A stretch of DNA of 64,000 nt from Paraburkholderia fungorum (GTDB taxonomy: Bacteria; Pseudomonadota; Gammaproteobacteria; Burkholderiales; Burkholderiaceae): positions 124,001-188,000 of the forward strand of contig NZ_CADFGE010000014.1 of NCBI RefSeq assembly GCF_902833645.1. The letters run 5' to 3'. How positions within the stretch are numbered: the first letter of the stretch is position 1; each line of letters begins with the position of its first letter. The position numbers were made by a program, and so were the translations under genes. The notes under the pieces are model-generated. The model had not been told where the DNA came from, did no database searches, and saw only the letters and a list, made by a program, of their open reading frames with translations. Positions 61,146 through 64,000 of this stretch are shown here, in pieces.

Positions 61146-62375
61146 ATGCCGACATCATCGCTCTCGACCGAATCCGTTTCCCACCTTGTGCCCTGTCCAG
61201 TTGTCGAATCGCTCGACGCCATTCTTCCCGAAGAACCGTTGCTGATGATGGGCGCCGGTCCCGTGCCGATTCCCGCGGCGGTCGCGAAGGCCAATACGGT
61301 GGTGATCAATCACTTGGGCAATACGATGGTGAAGGTGATTGGCCAGGTGAAGACCATGGCGCGCTACGTCTTCCAGACGAATTCGAAGTGGGTGCTGGGG
61401 GTCGCAGGGCCGGGTTCAGCCGCGATGGAAATGGCGATCTCCAACCTGGCGTGGGAAGGCACGCGCGTGCTGAGCATCAGGAACGGTTTTTTCAGCGAGC
61501 GGATGGCGGAGATGGGCCGGCGAGTTGGTGCACACGTTGTCACGCTCGACGTCGAGGACGGCACGGTGGCGAGTCTCGACGCGGTTGCCGAGGCGATCCG
61601 CCGCGAGCGGCCTGAGATTGTCACGGTGGTGCAGGGCGAGACGTCCAACACCGTGTGGAATCATCACCTGAAGGACATTGCGGCGCTGGCGAAAGCGGCG
61701 GGCGCGCTGGTCATTGTCGACGCGGTGTGCACGCTGAGCACGATGCCGCTGGAGATGGACGCGTGGGGGATCGATGCGGTGATCACGGGTGGGCAGAAGG
61801 GTTTGTCTTCGATCCCGGGTGTTTCGCTGATCGCGTTTTCGGATGAGGCATGGGCACGTGTGAAGGGTCGTACGGCGGCGAATGCGCATTGGTGTCTTGA
61901 TGCTTCGCTGGCGGAGAATTTCTGGCATAACGCGGGGTATCACTATACGGCGCCGGTTTCCGGCGTGCTTGCTTTGCATGAGGCGCTGCGTCTTGTTTGC
62001 GCCGAGACGCTTGAGAAGCGCTTTGCGCGGCACTTGAAGTGTTCGGTGGCGTTGCAGGCGGGGATTACTGCATTGGGCTTGCAGTTGTATGCGCCGGCGC
62101 CTTGCCGGTTGAATTCGGTGGTCGGTATTGTTGTGCCGGAGCGGTTGAGTCCTGCTGATATTTGTGGGCACATTTCGCGGCACCATCAGGTGGAAATCTC
62201 GGGTTCGTTTGGTTTGCCGATCGTGCGGATCGGGCAGATGGGGGAGCAGTGCCGGGAGCACAATCTGTTTCGCACGTTGCATGCGCTTGGGCGGACGATG
62301 GTGGATCTTGGGGTTAAGGTTGAGTTGCCGGCTGGCGTGGCGGCGCTTGAGAGAGGGTTGTCGGAGGGGAAATAA
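61146..62375 (+). CDS. Class V aminotransferase (alanine-glyoxylate / PucG-like)
   Basis: A 409-aa fold-type I PLP enzyme resembling alanine- or serine-glyoxylate and ureidoglycine-glyoxylate aminotransferases. It has LLMMGAGPVPIPAAVAKANT, FQTNSKWVLGVAGPGSAAME, VVQGETSNTVWNHHLKDIAA, VIVDAVCTLSTMPLEMDAWG and the PLP-lysine region AVITGGQKGLSSIPGVSLIA. It follows aspD and, with alanine the product of AspD, could link alanine to glyoxylate; this is inference. The 3' third uses more T/G-ending codons than neighbouring genes, as does the DNA beyond it. Confidence 0.82.
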   Translation: MPTSSLSTESVSHLVPCPVVESLDAILPEEPLLMMGAGPVPIPAAVAKANTVVINHLGNTMVKVIGQVKTMARYVFQTNSKWVLGVAGPGSAAMEMAISNLAWEGTRVLSIRNGFFSERMAEMGRRVGAHVVTLDVEDGTVASLDAVAEAIRRERPEIVTVVQGETSNTVWNHHLKDIAALAKAAGALVIVDAVCTLSTMPLEMDAWGIDAVITGGQKGLSSIPGVSLIAFSDEAWARVKGRTAANAHWCLDASLAENFWHNAGYHYTAPVSGVLALHEALRLVCAETLEKRFARHLKCSVALQAGITALGLQLYAPAPCRLNSVVGIVVPERLSPADICGHISRHHQVEISGSFGLPIVRIGQMGEQCREHNLFRTLHALGRTMVDLGVKVELPAGVAALERGLSEGK

Positions 62376-62459
62376 GGGTTTGGGCCTGGTCGGCGGGGTT
62401 GTTGTTGGTCTGGGTTTTGGGGCTTTCCTTGCTGTGGTAGTTGTCTCTGTTCTGCTGCT

Positions 62460-63341
62460 GGTCTTTTGGCCTTTCCTTGATTTGTTCGTGGTCTATTAGC
62501 GTTGCCCCTGTGCGGGGCGGCACCTACTTTTCTTTGCCTGCCGCAAAGAAAAGTAGGCAAAAGAAAGCGGCTCAAACCGCTAGTTCTTAAGTGGGTCCCC
62601 TGGCTTGGAGGGGGTAGTGGTGCATCTGGAATCTGTCGCCTCGCACACTCCGCGTTAGCGACAAGGCGCTCATCAGCTCCCACTCCGCACTGCGTGCGTC
62701 GCGGATGGGTCTGCCAGGAAAACCAGCGGCCTCGCTTCGCGCAGCGGGTGCCCTCGGCTCCGCCTCGGCGAGATGCCCCCGCTCTGATTGGCCAACCCCA
62801 CTTCGGAAATGTCGGTGCGTTGCTTTCGCTTTCGCTTTCGCGGTGCGATCGCGATCGCGATTGCTGCCGCGGTTGCGCTCGCAGCAGCGGGGCAGCGGGC
62901 AGAGAGCCGGGGCAATCGGAAGAGTGAGGCCGCGGCCTGGTGACAGCGATGCGCCGACGAGTCCGAATCCGAACAAATCGAGGCGCGAAAACCGCAGCGG
63001 GCGAATCAAGGCGCGAGATCGCAGCAGGCGGATCAAGGCGTGAAACCGCAGCGGGCGGATCGGGGGTGGAAGCCGTAGCGGGGTGGCGATATGAACGGGG
63101 TATCGGCGCGCGCAGCGCCGCCGGAGGTATGACTGCCTTGTCACTGGGGCGGAATGTGCGAGGCGACAGATTCCAGATGCACCACTACCGTTACTGCGCG
63201 GGAGACCCGCTTAAGAATTAGCGGTTTGAGCCGCTTTCTTTTGCCTACTTTTCTTTGCGGCAGGCAAAGAAAAGTAGGTGCCGCCCCGCACAGGGGCAAC
63301 GCTAATAGACCACTAACAATTCAAGGAAAGGCCAAAAGACC
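62460..63341. repeat. Long imperfect inverted repeat (about 208-bp arms) around a 467-bp noncoding core
   Basis: The left arm (62460-62667) and right arm (63135-63341) are reverse complements over most of their length. Each arm contains a perfect 15-bp hairpin, CCTACTTTTCTTTGC / GCAAAGAAAAGTAGG (62523-62557 and 63244-63278), and the sequence AGCGTTGCCCCTGTGCGGGG. A third copy of the outer segment follows at 63351-63385. Open frames here (SGLSRFLLPTFLCGRQRKV type) are translations of the repeat, not genes. The region 62376-63475 has no coding gene. Confidence 0.88.
62983..63090. repeat. Degenerate 27-bp tandem repeat inside the inverted-repeat core
   Basis: About four units (62983-63010, 63011-63037, 63038-63064, 63065-63090) follow the pattern GCGCGAAACCGCAGCGGGCG plus GATCAAG, with increasing divergence to the right. 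Nearby, CTTTCG is repeated three times near 62827-62844, and GCGATC repeats follow at about 62848-62860. Confidence 0.75.
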
Positions 63342-63475
63342 AACCCAAACAGACCACGAACAAAGCAAGGAAAGGCCAAAAGACCAGAAGGGCAACGCCA
63401 AACCAAACCACAATCCCAGCAAGGCACCGCCCAAATTCCAGATCAACAAAAAACCCGCCGACCAGGCAACAACAA

Positions 63476-64000
63476 TCAAGTCGCCGCAGGCGCATTCGGC
63501 GCCCGCGCATTGCGCAAATACATCATAGTCGACAGCACAACAGCCATCGCAGACGCGACCGCCGCAAACAAAAACACCTGCGCATAGCCGAACTCCCCAG
63601 CGATATACCCGGCCAACGGCCCGGTAATCCCCAACGAGAGATCGAGAAACACGGAATACGCCGACAAAGCCGCCCCGCGGCTAGCCGGCGGCACAAGCCC
63701 AACCGCCTCAACGCCGAGAGCCGGAAACACCAAAGCAAACCCAAACCCGGTCAACGCAGCCCCCGCAAGCGCAATATGCGGCTCAGGCGCCAACCACAAC
63801 ATCAACAGCCCGGCACACTCAAACGAAAACGAAGCAATCGCGACACGAAACCCACCGTAGACCTTGATCGTATTGGCAAACAACAGGCGCGCGCCGATAA
63901 ACAGCGTGCCGAAAACAGTCAGCGACAAAGCCGCATTGGGCCAATGCCGTGCCGCATAAAACAGCGTAATGAACGTCGCAATCGACCCAAAGCCGGCCGA
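63476..64000 (-). CDS. MFS transporter, YhhS-like, C-terminal part (5' end outside window)
   Basis: The reverse-strand frame is open to base 64000, so only the last 174 codons are seen. It reads SAGFGSIATFITLFYAARHW, then FGTLFIGARLLFANTIKVYG, AALTGFGFALVFPALGVEAV and SAYSVFLDLSLGITGPLAGY, six membrane helices typical of the second half of YhhS/UPF0226 MFS proteins. Substrate unknown; some relatives export drugs or arabinose. The gene ends 135 bp past the inverted-repeat region. Confidence 0.85.
   Translation of the reverse strand, partial: SAGFGSIATFITLFYAARHWPNAALSLTVFGTLFIGARLLFANTIKVYGGFRVAIASFSFECAGLLMLWLAPEPHIALAGAALTGFGFALVFPALGVEAVGLVPPASRGAALSAYSVFLDLSLGITGPLAGYIAGEFGYAQVFLFAAVASAMAVVLSTMMYLRNARAPNAPAAT

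Noticed and set aside
62587..63144. Reverse 185-codon frame and shorter frames in the 62.5-63.5 kb repeat region
   Set aside because: Arg/Leu/Pro-rich translations of the inverted repeat and its tandem-repeat core; no ribosome site, and the same peptide arises from each repeat copy.

Overview
The window is a 64-kb stretch of GC-rich chromosome that looks like the primary chromosome of a Burkholderia sensu lato species, most probably Paraburkholderia. I base this on the gene content and order (glnE/recN/nadK/hrcA/hemH/hslR/grpE/dnaK/dnaJ, then hda/pcnB/folK/panB, mutL/miaA, tol-pal, glyA-nrdR), the strong GC3 bias, and an AAAGAAAAGTAGG-type hairpin repeat that I recall from this group. No species call can be made without a database. 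Almost everything is vertically inherited housekeeping DNA. I see no prophage, IS element or CRISPR array.

Layout. 1-13.7 kb holds the 3' end of glnE, then recN and nadK (reverse), then a forward block hrcA, hemH, hslR, grpE, dnaK, dnaJ and a fused pabB-pabC. grpE has a near-perfect sigma-32 promoter, and dnaK has a sigma-32-like -35 inside an inverted repeat. 14-20.4 kb is a reverse block read as perM-like, hda, HAD phosphatase, pcnB, folK, deoxynucleoside kinase, panB, mostly with 4-8 bp overlaps. 20.4-28 kb holds a triple 49-bp hairpin repeat before purM, then miaA and mutL (reverse), dedA, mscS, a small membrane protein, a suhB remnant and tRNA-Lys(UUU). 28-34.4 kb is the complete Tol-Pal envelope operon (ybgC, tolQRAB, pal, cpoB, all reverse) plus a ydfG-like dehydrogenase. 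34.6-36.7 kb is a ZTP (pfl) riboswitch followed by glyA and nrdR.

36.8-45.4 kb holds five translationally coupled minor pilin genes (fimT, pilV, pilW, pilX, pilE), a yqjD/yqjE-like trio, a 1-Cys peroxiredoxin, glutaryl-CoA dehydrogenase facing an IclR regulator across a perfect 17-bp palindrome, and a degenerate EAL protein. 45.7-55.2 kb carries homogentisate catabolism (AAHS transporter, hmgA, fahA), two MFS exporters, an enoyl-CoA hydratase, a small ParB/sulfiredoxin-like orphan and a D-2-hydroxyacid dehydrogenase. 55.8-62.4 kb is an aspartate-alanine system with two tandem 560-aa AspT antiporters, aspartate 4-decarboxylase (aspD) and a class V aminotransferase. 62.4-63.4 kb is a noncoding long inverted repeat, and the window ends in a truncated YhhS-like MFS gene.

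How they work together: the heat-shock block provides protein repair. The ZTP riboswitch ties glycine/one-carbon metabolism (glyA) to purine stress, with purM nearby. The hmgA-fahA genes finish tyrosine/phenylalanine degradation. AspT plus AspD would form an electrogenic aspartate-in/alanine-out cycle that consumes a proton. The least ordinary observations are the doubled AspT, the perfect terminator hairpin inside pabBC, the hairpin repeats before purM, and the catalytically dead EAL protein. I did not find a clearly new multi-gene system.
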